NCBI RefSeq assembly: GCF_023502325.1
Contig: NZ_JAMFLZ010000001.1
Span: 186,001-250,000 of the forward strand
Reading direction: 5' to 3'
Length of the DNA stretch: 64,000 nt
DNA from: Wocania_A spongiicola
GTDB taxonomy: Bacteria > Bacteroidota > Bacteroidia > Flavobacteriales > Flavobacteriaceae
This document shows positions 13,593 to 23,861 of the stretch, piece after piece (position 1 is the first letter of the stretch; each line of letters begins with the position of its first letter). Both the position numbers and the translations under genes were made by a program. Below the pieces are notes generated by a model. That model saw only the letters and a program-made list of their open reading frames with translations. It made no database searches and was not told where the DNA came from.

Positions 13593-16500
13593 TTATTTTT
13601 GAGTCGATTGAAAAACCTTCAAAGAGTCATTGTTTTTTCCAACAAGCACTGATTTTTCGCCATTAATATTTATGGTTTTTAAAGATTTAATGTCGCCATT
13701 TAGTAATAAGCCACTTTCTTTAGGTGTGAGTATTGAAAGCGTATTATCGTCTGTTGTTTTAATTATTAGACCATAACTAGCATCATTTCTTGGTGTTTCG
13801 ATTTCAGATTGATACTTATTTCCTGCTACTAAAATGTCATCTTTACCATCGTTGTCAAAATCTGCAATAACCAAATCATTAATTGAAGATATTTGGGCGT
13901 GGTTTGGGAGTTCAATACTTTTAAATTGACCATTGCCTTGATTTTCTATAATTATTGAGGTAAATGTATATGCTTTTAAGTGTAATGCTTCCTCTAGTTT
14001 TTCTTTTCCATAAACATCTACCAATTTAGCTGAACCAAAATCATTATAAGTTGGAAACTTTTTCTTAATAAAAGGCATTTGGTTAGAGCTACATTCGCGC
14101 CCACGCAATGGAAACAAATGCTCTTGATTATAGTATCCTAAAACAATATCATTTGTACCGTTATTATCAAAATCTGTTGAGAATACTTCAAAAGGTTCTT
14201 TAATGGAGGCTTTATATTTGTAGTTAGCACCTAGATTTCCAACAACGTAATCCATATCGCCATCATTATCAAAATCAAAGCTTTTAATACAATTCCACCA
14301 ACCGTTTGAGTTTGGTAACATGTTTTCTTGAAGAAGTAATTGGCCATTTTCATTTTTGAAGAATGTAATTTCCATCCACTCTCCAACAACAATCAAATCG
14401 GTTTGATTATCACCATCAAAATCTGTCCAAATAGCATCGGTTACCATTCCTATTTCTGATAAATTTGATGCTTTAGCACTTGTTATATTTTTAAACTGTC
14501 CGTTTGCATTTTCTAAAAGAAAACTTTTACCAGAATATGGGTATTTTTGACCGAGAAGTCTACTTCCAATAAATAAGTCTAGATCACCATCATTATCAAA
14601 ATCAAAAGGTTTTACACAACTTCCGCTTGAGTACATTTTTGGAAGTTTAAAGCGAGACTTCTTAAAAACACCTTTGTTGTTTATATAAAGTCTGTCTTGG
14701 TACATGACGCTATTTGCAAGCCATTCGTTTCCTCCACTCACAATGTAGAGGTCTAAATCGCCATCAGAATCAGCATCAAAAAATGCAGCACCTATGTCTT
14801 CATAAGCTTTATCAGCAAACCATGTGCTAACATTCGATTTACTAAATGTTCCCTCACTATTTTGTATATACATTGCTCCAGGATAACCTTTTGCTCCTCC
14901 TATATAAAAATCGTCTAACCCATCACCGTTTACATCTCCAACGGTTAATGCTGGTCCAAATTGAGACATTTTATGTGGCAATAAGCTTTCTGTTTCAAAA
15001 TCGTCATACTCGTTCTCTGAGTGTTTGTGATTTAATTTTGTTTTGGTTGTTATATCTTTAATTAACGTAAAGTAATTAGGATTAGTAGGTTGCTGATGTT
15101 TTGCATCGTTATAATTTATTAGAACCCTTTTATTTGCTGAAACGTTTTCAATAATTTGCGACTTACCATCTGACCATGTAACAATAACTCTGTCAACAAG
15201 TTTTAATGTATCTAAACCAACATGTAAAATAGGTTCTATGGATGATTGATAGCCTCTTGTTGGATAATTTTCCAAGTGCTGTAAACCTGTTTTAGTTTCA
15301 ATTTCTATATGGACACCCACACCAAAAGGATTTTTAGGTTGACCTTTAAATTGAAACTGAAGATGATTCCCTTTAGTATTGTTTTTTAATATGGTGGCTT
15401 TTTCATCAATATTATTAACAACCAAATCTAGATCACCGTCATTATCTAAATCGGCATATGACGCACCGTTTGAAAAGGAAGGTTTTGTAATTCCCCATGT
15501 ACTATTTGACTTAGTAAATGTTAAATCGCCATTGTTTTTAAAAAGATAGTTAAATGTTTTGCGCTGAGGTGTTTTTTGAACTAACTCTTCTACAACCGAA
15601 GACATCTTTTCTTTGCTCTTTTGGGCTTGCTTTAGTCGTTTCAGCTTATATTTTCTAAAATCATTATTTCTAAAATCTCTTTTTAAACCGTTAGATACAA
15701 ATAAATCTTTTAAGCCATCATTATCAAAGTCAGCAAATAATGGTGCCCAGCTCCAATCTGTACTTGATACGCCTGCTAGTTGTGCGATATCACTAAATTT
15801 AGAACCCCCATTATTAAGCTGTAAGCTGTTATACATGTATTGATAATGAAACCCTTTATTTACTGCATGGTTAAAAGCTTTAGGGTTCATACCACTCATA
15901 CTTGTTTTTATACCATAATTATCTTCTGCTACCATATCTAGCGTAATAACATCTAATAAACCATCGTTATTGAAATCGGCTATATCTGTGCCCATAGAAA
16001 AGTTTGACACATGCTGAAAAGAAGATTTTAAAGCCTCAGAGAATGTACCGTTTTGATTATTATAATATAAGTAGTCGTGTTCTATGTAATCATTGGAAAC
16101 ATAAATATCTGGCCACCCATCTTGATTTAAATCGCCAATAGAAACACCCAAACCAAAACCTAATGAATTCTGAATAATTCCGGCCTGCTTTGAGATATCA
16201 GTGAATCTTCCGCTATCGTTTCTGTATAACTTATCTCCAACAAGCTCGTTACTGTCATTCTTAAAATTCTCAGGGTTATTAGTGTTTACAGGCGTTACAT
16301 TATGGTTTAGAAGAAACACATCTAAATCACCATCCTTATCATAATCAAAAAATGAAGCTTGAGTACTATAGCCAGAGAAATTCAAACCATATATAGATGC
16401 AGACTCTGTAAATGTTCCATTCTTATTGTTTAGGAATAATTCATTTTGCCTGTTTTTTGCTTTTCCTTTTCCCGATTTACAAACATAAATATCTAGCCAC

Positions 16501-16913
16501 CCATCAGCATTTATATCAACCATGGTAACCCCTGTTGTCCAACCAAAAGAGCCTTTTACATTTGCTTTACTTGTAATATCTTCGAATTTAAAATCTCCTT
16601 TATTTAAATAAAGTTTGTTATCCTTTAAGTTTGAAGTAAAATAAATGTCAGCTAATCCGTCATTATTTACGTCTCCAATAGCAACACCACCACCATTATA
16701 AAAATATTCATATACCATGCTGTTCATGGCACTACTTTCTGGTATTTCATTTATAAAATTTATGCCGCTTTCTTTGGCTTGAATTTCTGTGAATAATGTA
16801 GAACTAGTATTTTCTTTGTGAAAGTTTTCTTTGTTTGAAGTCTTTTTACAAGAAAACATAAACAAGCTTACAAAGAGGGAGAGTAACGTTATTGACGTAT
16901 AGTATTTGATCAT
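13593..16913 (-). CDS. FG-GAP/VCBS repeat lipoprotein with ASPIC/UnbV domain
   Basis: About 1,106 residues from the ATG at 16913 (MIKYYTS), a start I prefer because upstream ATGs fall in or next to the terminator behind susD. The lipobox LFMFSC implies a lipid-anchored, probably surface protein. At least a dozen FG-GAP/VCBS calcium-binding repeats (pattern DxDxDGxxD, e.g. DFDNDGDLDLFIGSR) form beta-propellers on both sides of an ASPIC/UnbV domain (~530-620, TWSDGKSQIIENV). Such CRTAC1-like proteins often sit beside SusC/SusD pairs. It probably binds glycan, since no catalytic site is evident. Confidence 0.88.
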   Translation of the reverse strand: MIKYYTSITLLSLFVSLFMFSCKKTSNKENFHKENTSSTLFTEIQAKESGINFINEIPESSAMNSMVYEYFYNGGGVAIGDVNNDGLADIYFTSNLKDNKLYLNKGDFKFEDITSKANVKGSFGWTTGVTMVDINADGWLDIYVCKSGKGKAKNRQNELFLNNKNGTFTESASIYGLNFSGYSTQASFFDYDKDGDLDVFLLNHNVTPVNTNNPENFKNDSNELVGDKLYRNDSGRFTDISKQAGIIQNSLGFGLGVSIGDLNQDGWPDIYVSNDYIEHDYLYYNNQNGTFSEALKSSFQHVSNFSMGTDIADFNNDGLLDVITLDMVAEDNYGIKTSMSGMNPKAFNHAVNKGFHYQYMYNSLQLNNGGSKFSDIAQLAGVSSTDWSWAPLFADFDNDGLKDLFVSNGLKRDFRNNDFRKYKLKRLKQAQKSKEKMSSVVEELVQKTPQRKTFNYLFKNNGDLTFTKSNSTWGITKPSFSNGASYADLDNDGDLDLVVNNIDEKATILKNNTKGNHLQFQFKGQPKNPFGVGVHIEIETKTGLQHLENYPTRGYQSSIEPILHVGLDTLKLVDRVIVTWSDGKSQIIENVSANKRVLINYNDAKHQQPTNPNYFTLIKDITTKTKLNHKHSENEYDDFETESLLPHKMSQFGPALTVGDVNGDGLDDFYIGGAKGYPGAMYIQNSEGTFSKSNVSTWFADKAYEDIGAAFFDADSDGDLDLYIVSGGNEWLANSVMYQDRLYINNKGVFKKSRFKLPKMYSSGSCVKPFDFDNDGDLDLFIGSRLLGQKYPYSGKSFLLENANGQFKNITSAKASNLSEIGMVTDAIWTDFDGDNQTDLIVVGEWMEITFFKNENGQLLLQENMLPNSNGWWNCIKSFDFDNDGDMDYVVGNLGANYKYKASIKEPFEVFSTDFDNNGTNDIVLGYYNQEHLFPLRGRECSSNQMPFIKKKFPTYNDFGSAKLVDVYGKEKLEEALHLKAYTFTSIIIENQGNGQFKSIELPNHAQISSINDLVIADFDNDGKDDILVAGNKYQSEIETPRNDASYGLIIKTTDDNTLSILTPKESGLLLNGDIKSLKTININGEKSVLVGKNNDSLKVFQSTQK

Positions 16914-16940
16914 TAAAAGGGTTTTAACAAGCATAAAAAT

Positions 16941-16985
16941 AAAAAACACCTAGGAAATATCGTTAATCCCTAGGCGCTTTCAGTT
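16941..16985 (-). terminator. terminator after susC-susD
   Basis: On the minus strand CGCCTAGG and CCTAGGTG pair (one G-U) around a 14-nt loop, then TTTTTTATTTTTAT follows. It separates susD from the downstream FG-GAP gene, so that gene is expressed at a lower level or from its own promoter. Confidence 0.7.
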
Positions 16986-17023
16986 AAGAAACTATTTAAA
17001 AACTAACTCTATAATTTAAGTTT

Positions 17024-18544
17024 TTACCAACCAGGGTTTGGGTTTAAATTGGTATTTATATTTATCTCTTGTAGTGGTATAGGAAATACTATATGTTTAT
17101 CTTGAAAATTCTCTGCAAATGGTTTGTTATGAGCTTCCAAAGTGGCTTTAATAGATTCTGTTGCTGTAGCTCCTCTTTGCCATCTATATAAATCGAACCA
17201 ACGAATACCAAACTCCATGGCGAGTTCTACAGGGCGCTCATGATGACGTATTTGTGCTCGTAATTCATCTTTGGTCATCACACCTAAATCTACGGCACCA
17301 CCACGTTGCCTTACAATATTAACTTGATCTATTGCTAAAGTTGTTTTGTCGTTTTCATTTAATGCTTCAGCATACATAAGCAACACATCAGCATAACGAA
17401 TTACAGATAAGTTCGTTCCGTTATAGAAATTAGTATCTTGATTAAATGCATACTTTTTAAAATATTTTGGATGATTTAAATCGGCCTGAACTGTTGCATA
17501 AGATACTACAGCATCATCAGCTCTACTATACATTTCTGAATTAGGGTCGTCAAAGAAGATACTTTCATAAGCACGATCACTAATTTCTCCACCTGAAGTT
17601 AAATCAGTTTTCATTTCATCAACTAACCATTGCGAAGGGTAAAATAGTTCCCAGCCACCAAACGCGTAAGGAGATACTTGGAAATTAAATACTTGACGTT
17701 CATCATTTCCGTTAGAGCGATCTCCGGTGAATTGAATTTCAAAAACACTTTCGCTACCGTTTTCAGCATTTCCATTGAAATTATCGGCGTAATTTGGTAA
17801 TAATGAATACCCCATACCTGTAACTTCTTGTAATTTAGTTTCGGCTTGTCCCCATTTTTCTTGAAACAAATATACTTTTCCTAAAAGCGCTTTAGCTGCA
17901 CCTTGAGTTGCTCTACCTTTCCATTCTGACGGATAACTAGTAGGTAAACCAGCTTCTGCTTCGGTAAGATCTGTTTCTATTTGCGCCCAAACAGCTGAAG
18001 GCGCTGCTTGGCTAGGGAATAAATCAGCAGTTTCACCACTAAATTTAGTTATTAATGGTACATTTTCAAAACCAGTTACTAACCAAAAATAATAGTATGC
18101 TCTTAAGAATTTAGCTTCAGCGATAAGATTATTTTTAACATCACTTGACAAAGCTTCCATTTCTGGGACCTTTTGTAAAATTTGATTTGCTCTACCAATT
18201 CCAGCATAACTTGCTCGCCATATATTATAAGGTCCGCTCTCTTCTGTTGTGTTTGTAAAACTGGCTAATGAACGCCCGTAAGTTTCAGCTGTGTTATTAA
18301 CAACATCATCAGCTCTATACGACATAGCAGTGTACATTTCTTCAAAAAAGGCCCATTTACTTCCAGTGGCACTTTGCATAGCGCCATAAGCAGCGGTTAA
18401 GGCTTGCATAGCATGATCTTCAGTTTGCCAAAAACTTTCTTCAGTTAAAACTTCCTTATTTTCAACATTAATAAAATCATCGCTACATGAATTTAAAAAC
18501 CCTATAAAGAATACAATTGTAATTATATATCTAATTTTTTTCAT
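17024..18544 (-). CDS. SusD/RagB family starch-binding-like lipoprotein
   Basis: A 506-residue surface lipoprotein: signal peptide with lipobox FLNSCSDDF, a TPR-like alpha-helical core (YFWLVTGFENVPL, GKVYLFQEKWGQAETKL) and the C-terminal SusD motif ending HIVFPIPLQEININ. SusD proteins cap the SusC channel and bind the oligosaccharide. It follows the susC gene by 25 bp on the same strand, the standard pair. The glycan cannot be named from this protein. Confidence 0.96.
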   Translation of the reverse strand: MKKIRYIITIVFFIGFLNSCSDDFINVENKEVLTEESFWQTEDHAMQALTAAYGAMQSATGSKWAFFEEMYTAMSYRADDVVNNTAETYGRSLASFTNTTEESGPYNIWRASYAGIGRANQILQKVPEMEALSSDVKNNLIAEAKFLRAYYYFWLVTGFENVPLITKFSGETADLFPSQAAPSAVWAQIETDLTEAEAGLPTSYPSEWKGRATQGAAKALLGKVYLFQEKWGQAETKLQEVTGMGYSLLPNYADNFNGNAENGSESVFEIQFTGDRSNGNDERQVFNFQVSPYAFGGWELFYPSQWLVDEMKTDLTSGGEISDRAYESIFFDDPNSEMYSRADDAVVSYATVQADLNHPKYFKKYAFNQDTNFYNGTNLSVIRYADVLLMYAEALNENDKTTLAIDQVNIVRQRGGAVDLGVMTKDELRAQIRHHERPVELAMEFGIRWFDLYRWQRGATATESIKATLEAHNKPFAENFQDKHIVFPIPLQEININTNLNPNPGW

Positions 18545-18569
18545 TGTTCTATTTTTTAAATTTTTAAAA

Positions 18570-21500
18570 TTACAGTGATAGATTTACACCTAATATGAAC
18601 GACTTAGATAATGGGTAAAACCCTCTATCAACACCTCTTGTAAATGTACCTCCATTTGCAAGTCCTGGATCGAAACCTGAATAATCTGTAATTGTAAATA
18701 AATTACTTGCGGTAATATATACTCTAGCATTTGATATCGCTATTTTAGAAGTTACAGTTTCTGGTAATGTATAGCCTATTTGTATGTTTTTTAATCTAAA
18801 GTATGATCCATCTTCTAAGAAATAACTTGAAGGACGAATATTATTATTTGGGTCTCCAAATACATTTCTAGGAATGTTTGAACCTGTATTTTGTGGTGTC
18901 CATGCATTTACTAAGTCTGCAGACATATTTTGTCTGTCTGATCTATACAACCACATTTTCATACCATTAAAAATTTTGTTGCCTTGCGTACCTTGAAAGA
19001 ATAAACTAGCATCAAAGTTTTTGTATTTGGCATTAAAGTTTATACCGTATTCAAAATCTGGTAGTCCACTTCCAAAATAACGTTTGTCTTCGTCACCTAA
19101 AGATCCATTACCGCTAATGTCAGTAAACTTTAAGTCACCTGGAGCAGCATCTGGTTGAACACCATGAGCATCAATTTCTGCTTGGTTTTGGAAAATTCCA
19201 TCGGCTTCAAATAAATAAAAACGTCCAATTTCTCCACCAACTTCTGTTCTTGTAGTAGGGAAGTTATTAAACTCAATAAAACCATCGGTAAAAGATTCAT
19301 TTGCAACACCAAGTTTAGTAACTTTATTTTTTGAGCTACTTATGTTTGCAGAAACATCAAAAGTAAAATCTTTATCAGAATCACTACTATAGCTAAGAGA
19401 TAATCCCCAGCCTTTGTTTTCTAAATTCCCTCCATTTGTTAATGGAAAAGATGTAATTCCCGATGATGCAGGGATAGGCACAGACACTAGCATATCTGTT
19501 GTTTTTGAAATGAAATAATCAAAAGTTGCCTTAATGCGGTTATTTAAAAGTCCTAAGTCTATACCAATATTAGTAGTAGCTGTTTCTTCCCACTGTATGT
19601 CTGGTGTAGGTAAAGACGTAGCAATAGCACCTACTAAAACATTTTGGCTTACCCCTTCTCCAAAAGGATAGTTTAACTGTTGACCACCAGAACCAATTCT
19701 AGCTAAAAATAGATGATCACCAATTAATTGGTTACCTAAAGTACCATAACTAAAACGTGGTTTTATTTGACTAAACAAATCTGATTCAAAAAAATCTTCA
19801 TTGTGTAAGGCCCAACCTAAAGATAAAGAATAAAAATTACCATACTTATTGTCTGGACCAAAGCGAGATGATCCGTCACGTCTTACACTACCTTGAAGAT
19901 AGTATTTGTTTTTGTAATCATAATTTATACGACCAAAATAAGATTGTAATGTGCTAGTTGAATTAAATCCAAAAGAAGACTCATCACCAATTCCTGCGCT
20001 AAGTGCTTTTAATTGATCAGACGCTAAGGTATTGTTGGACCCACCAACAGATCTAAATTGACTTTTTTCTCTTGACACACCTAGTAACACATCAATATCG
20101 TGCTCTCCAAAAGCTTTGCGATAATTTAAAGTGTTATTTAATGTCCATTCGTTTGTTCTTGATCTTGATTCATTTAATAAAGGGTTGTCATTTGTTGCTT
20201 GAGGACCAAAATTATATGTTGGCAAGAAGAATGAAAAATGTGTATTCTCTACATTAGCACCATATTGAAATTTATATGTTAATCCGTCAATAATTTTTAA
20301 ATCTGCTGCTATATTAAATTGCATATAGTCATCTTGATTTATTCTATCAGTTAACTCGCCCTCTCCAATTGGATTTCCAGAACCTAAGCTTGCAGCTGGT
20401 GAAGCAAATCCGTTAATTGAATTTGAATCATAAATAGCTTTATGAGGAAGTTGCGTATATACTTGAAGAAATGGCGAAAAGCTTGCATTTCCACCTCCGA
20501 TAGGTTCAAAAATACCTCGCGTATTCTCTCTAGTGTAACTAATTCCTGGAGATAATTTTAAACGACCATCAAGTAAATTAAAATCCATATTTAAACGGGT
20601 GCTTAATCTGTCAAACCCAGTATTAACTACTGTTCCTGAATTATCAAAATAACCTGCAGAAAAGTTGTAATTCATCTTTTCTGTTCCGCCAGATATTCCA
20701 ATATCGTGTTTTTGTTCAAAGGCCGTATCAATATATGATCCTACCCAATCAGAATCAGCATAGCTCCCTCCATCTGTTAAATATGGGGCTGGAGTTACGC
20801 CTGCATTAGTGTAAGCATCTAATTTAATTTGATCATGTTGGCTTCTATTTGCAACATCAACATTATCTTTTACTGATTGCGTACTTAGATATGAATTTAT
20901 AGTCACTTTTGGCTCACCTGTTTTTCCTCTTTTAGTGGTAACAATAACAACACCATTTGATGCTCTTGAACCATAAATTGTAGCGGCTGAAGCATCTTTT
21001 AATATACTTATATTAGCAATATCTGCTGGGTTTATATAAGATAAATCTCCAGGAATACCATCAATAACATATAAAGGGTTGTTATTTCCAATAGTTCCTA
21101 AACCTCTAATTCTAATTACAGGATCGCTTCCAGGAGCACCACTAGCTACTGCTACATTAACGCCAGCAACTTGTCCTTGTAAAGACGATGCAATATCTGC
21201 AGTTGGAATTTTTTGAAGCTCTGCAACATCAACTGATGTAATTGCTGCTGTTACTTCTTCTCTTTTTTGAGTACCGAAACCTACCAAAACAATTTCGTCT
21301 AAGCTTTCTGCATTTTCTTCTAAAGACACATTTATAGTTGTTTGATTTGCAACAACAATTTCTTTAGTTAAAAATCCTAAAAAACTATAAACTAATACAG
21401 TTTGTTGATTTGGTACCTCGATTGAATAGGATCCCTCAAAGTCAGTTTGTACTCCAACGGTTTGATTATTTTTAATAGTAACTGTTGCTCCTGGAAGAGG

Positions 21501-21647
21501 TATTCCAGCATTATCAGTAACGGTTCCGTTTACTACAATACTTTGAGAAAAAGCACTAGAAGTAAACCCAAATGTTACAAACATAAAAAGCAATAAAAAC
21601 AGACCGTTAAAAGAGTGTTTTTGGTTTTTTGATTGTTTTTTTTTCAT
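18570..21647 (-). CDS. SusC/RagA family TonB-linked outer membrane transporter
   Basis: A 1,025-residue outer-membrane protein. Order: signal peptide, carboxypeptidase-D-like domain (VNGTVTDNAGIPLPGATVTI, ~residues 38-120), a plug with the SusC signature (PLYVIDGIPGD and DASAATIYGSRASNGVVIVT), then a 22-strand barrel ending in a beta strand with L. It imports oligosaccharides with TonB energy together with the SusD protein downstream. There is no N-terminal FecR-type signalling domain, so regulation is probably through the TPR-HTH protein upstream. Confidence 0.97.
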   Translation of the reverse strand: MKKKQSKNQKHSFNGLFLLLFMFVTFGFTSSAFSQSIVVNGTVTDNAGIPLPGATVTIKNNQTVGVQTDFEGSYSIEVPNQQTVLVYSFLGFLTKEIVVANQTTINVSLEENAESLDEIVLVGFGTQKREEVTAAITSVDVAELQKIPTADIASSLQGQVAGVNVAVASGAPGSDPVIRIRGLGTIGNNNPLYVIDGIPGDLSYINPADIANISILKDASAATIYGSRASNGVVIVTTKRGKTGEPKVTINSYLSTQSVKDNVDVANRSQHDQIKLDAYTNAGVTPAPYLTDGGSYADSDWVGSYIDTAFEQKHDIGISGGTEKMNYNFSAGYFDNSGTVVNTGFDRLSTRLNMDFNLLDGRLKLSPGISYTRENTRGIFEPIGGGNASFSPFLQVYTQLPHKAIYDSNSINGFASPAASLGSGNPIGEGELTDRINQDDYMQFNIAADLKIIDGLTYKFQYGANVENTHFSFFLPTYNFGPQATNDNPLLNESRSRTNEWTLNNTLNYRKAFGEHDIDVLLGVSREKSQFRSVGGSNNTLASDQLKALSAGIGDESSFGFNSTSTLQSYFGRINYDYKNKYYLQGSVRRDGSSRFGPDNKYGNFYSLSLGWALHNEDFFESDLFSQIKPRFSYGTLGNQLIGDHLFLARIGSGGQQLNYPFGEGVSQNVLVGAIATSLPTPDIQWEETATTNIGIDLGLLNNRIKATFDYFISKTTDMLVSVPIPASSGITSFPLTNGGNLENKGWGLSLSYSSDSDKDFTFDVSANISSSKNKVTKLGVANESFTDGFIEFNNFPTTRTEVGGEIGRFYLFEADGIFQNQAEIDAHGVQPDAAPGDLKFTDISGNGSLGDEDKRYFGSGLPDFEYGINFNAKYKNFDASLFFQGTQGNKIFNGMKMWLYRSDRQNMSADLVNAWTPQNTGSNIPRNVFGDPNNNIRPSSYFLEDGSYFRLKNIQIGYTLPETVTSKIAISNARVYITASNLFTITDYSGFDPGLANGGTFTRGVDRGFYPLSKSFILGVNLSL

Positions 21648-21937
21648 ATTAATAGTTTATTTGTTAGTCAGAACCCAACTCTTAAGATTGAGTGCGGGCT
21701 TAAGTGTTATCAAATATTGAACTATTTTCAGATAAAACCTCAAAATACACCTTTACTTGACCTTTACATTTTGTTCAAATATCTTTTTTTAAAACTTTTT
21801 AAGAGGTATAATAACAGAAGTAGTGTAAGGTTGTTGTTTAGGTGTTAGGTGTCAATTATAGTGTAAAAGACTAGAATTAAAAAACTTTGGACAAATGGAT
21901 AAACGGTATAAGGAAGGGTTTAAATATTTTTGAAAAT

Positions 21938-23620
21938 CTAAATGTTTTCTAAGAAACTAACAAGATTGTCTTTTGTGTTTAAATTCAATTTTTTTCTTAA
22001 TCGATGCCTGCCAATTTCTACAGAGTTTAAAGAAATATTATTAATATTTGCTATTTCTTTAGAACTCAATTTAAGTTTTACCTGCACAGCTAGCTGGATA
22101 TCTTTATTAGTTAAATGAGGGTATTTCTCTTTAATTCTAAATAAAAATTCACTTTGAAGAGTTTCAACATTTGTATGGAACCTCTGTATATCCTCGTTAA
22201 AGTCAAACTTAAATGTATACTCTTTTATGAGGCTATTAATATGTTTTTTTAATTGGTTTATATCGGTAAAGTTTAAGCCTTTTAACGATTTTGTAAGATC
22301 TTTATATATGGATGTTCTTTGAGATATAAACAAAGCTAAGTTTGTTAGTTCTTTCATTCTAAACTCCAATTTATGTTCAAGGTTTTCTCTTAATAGAGAT
22401 TGCGTTTTTAGTTTTTCTTTTGATAACCTATTGCCTTGATCGTATATAGCTTTTTTCTTTTTTATATTATTCCAAAGTGATACTATAACAAGAATTGCAA
22501 TGATTACCGATAGTATTGAGCCAATTAATAAAGACTCTCTCTTTTGTGCTTCTAAGTTTCTTTGTTGCTCTAATAGTTTAATCTCAGACTCTCTTCTTTC
22601 AGCCTCATAAAGCGTTCTCATTTCTGTTAATTTCTCACTTTTATTATTGGAAAAAATTTCAGATTTCGCTTCAGCATGCTTCTTATAGTTTAAAAGTGCT
22701 TCTTTATAATCTCCAATTGCTAAATAATAATCAGACAAAATTCTATCATTCTCAACAACCCATTCTTTGTTATCCATTAACCCTTCCATGATTAATCTAG
22801 ATTCGCTTAATAACGAATAGCACTTTTTATAATCTCCAAGCTTTAAATTTACTATCGACAGTTCATTTAAGATATCTACTTTATTTTGCAAATCTTTAAT
22901 TTGATTTGAAATATCTAAGGAAGACTCTAAAAAATCCTTAGCATAATCAAGTTCGTTAATCTTGCGATAGCAAATGCCCATGTTTTTCATGGTTTCGGCA
23001 ATCCTATCTTTATTGTTAAACTCTTTTTTTAATTCTAATGATTTCTTAAAAAAAGATAATGCTAAATTGCAATCCCCCTTGTGCTCATGAATTAATCCAA
23101 TACTATTATAGCTATAAGCAATGCGTTGTCTGTCGTCGATTCTTTCATGTATTTTTAAAGTCTCTGTATGGTATTGAAGCGCTTTGTCAAAATAGCCAAT
23201 ATCATAATACAACCAACCTAAAGTGCGCAGTGTAAAAGCCAAATCATAGTCGTTTCCTATTTCTTTTCTAATTTCTAATGATTGTAATCCTAACTGTAAT
23301 GCTTTGTCGTAAAAGTCATTAAATAAATAGCCTTGACAGAGGTTAATAAGAGCTAACCCTTCCTGACTTTTATCGTTAAATTCTAAAGATAATTGTAAGG
23401 CCTCATTTGCGTATTCTATAGTTTTGTCTGGATTTATAGACCAGTAAATCTCTGCTACTCTGTTTAGTAATGGTATTTTATCTTTGCCTGTTGAGTAAGG
23501 TAAAATAGTTAATAAACTATCCAGTTCTATTTGAGAATCATTTGGGTTTTCATCCCATATATTAGTTTGTGCATGAGTAGTAAACCCTATAAATATTAGT
23601 ATTAAAAAAACAGGTCTCAT
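21938..23620 (-). CDS. TPR membrane regulator with LuxR-like HTH
   Basis: About 560 residues from the ATG at 23620 (MRPVFLILIFIGF), chosen because a signal peptide starts there. Order: signal peptide, periplasmic TPR repeats (residues ~55-330), coiled coil, one membrane helix (LIGSILSVIIAILVIVSLW), a second coiled coil, and a C-terminal helix-turn-helix (LSSKEIANINNISLNSVEIG then RHRLRKKL). It resembles the flavobacterial TPR-HTH sensors next to polysaccharide loci, so it probably senses glycan in the periplasm and controls the neighbouring SusC/D and hydrolase genes. Confidence 0.88.
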   Translation of the reverse strand: MRPVFLILIFIGFTTHAQTNIWDENPNDSQIELDSLLTILPYSTGKDKIPLLNRVAEIYWSINPDKTIEYANEALQLSLEFNDKSQEGLALINLCQGYLFNDFYDKALQLGLQSLEIRKEIGNDYDLAFTLRTLGWLYYDIGYFDKALQYHTETLKIHERIDDRQRIAYSYNSIGLIHEHKGDCNLALSFFKKSLELKKEFNNKDRIAETMKNMGICYRKINELDYAKDFLESSLDISNQIKDLQNKVDILNELSIVNLKLGDYKKCYSLLSESRLIMEGLMDNKEWVVENDRILSDYYLAIGDYKEALLNYKKHAEAKSEIFSNNKSEKLTEMRTLYEAERRESEIKLLEQQRNLEAQKRESLLIGSILSVIIAILVIVSLWNNIKKKKAIYDQGNRLSKEKLKTQSLLRENLEHKLEFRMKELTNLALFISQRTSIYKDLTKSLKGLNFTDINQLKKHINSLIKEYTFKFDFNEDIQRFHTNVETLQSEFLFRIKEKYPHLTNKDIQLAVQVKLKLSSKEIANINNISLNSVEIGRHRLRKKLNLNTKDNLVSFLENI

Positions 23621-23861
23621 AAGTATATTAATGTAAATTTTATTAATTAATAAAGATTGAATAGCTGTTGGTTTGTATAAAAACCTATTGCAAATATCGA
23701 TATTATTATTGATTAACATAATTTTTAAAAAACAAAAATGAAAGGTCAAGTAAAGGTCATTTTCGAGTTATTTAAAAAAAATAATCGAAATTTGTTGGAA
23801 TCTGTTTTTATATAAAAATTAAGATTTATGACTACAACCTATTATATTGGAATATTATAAA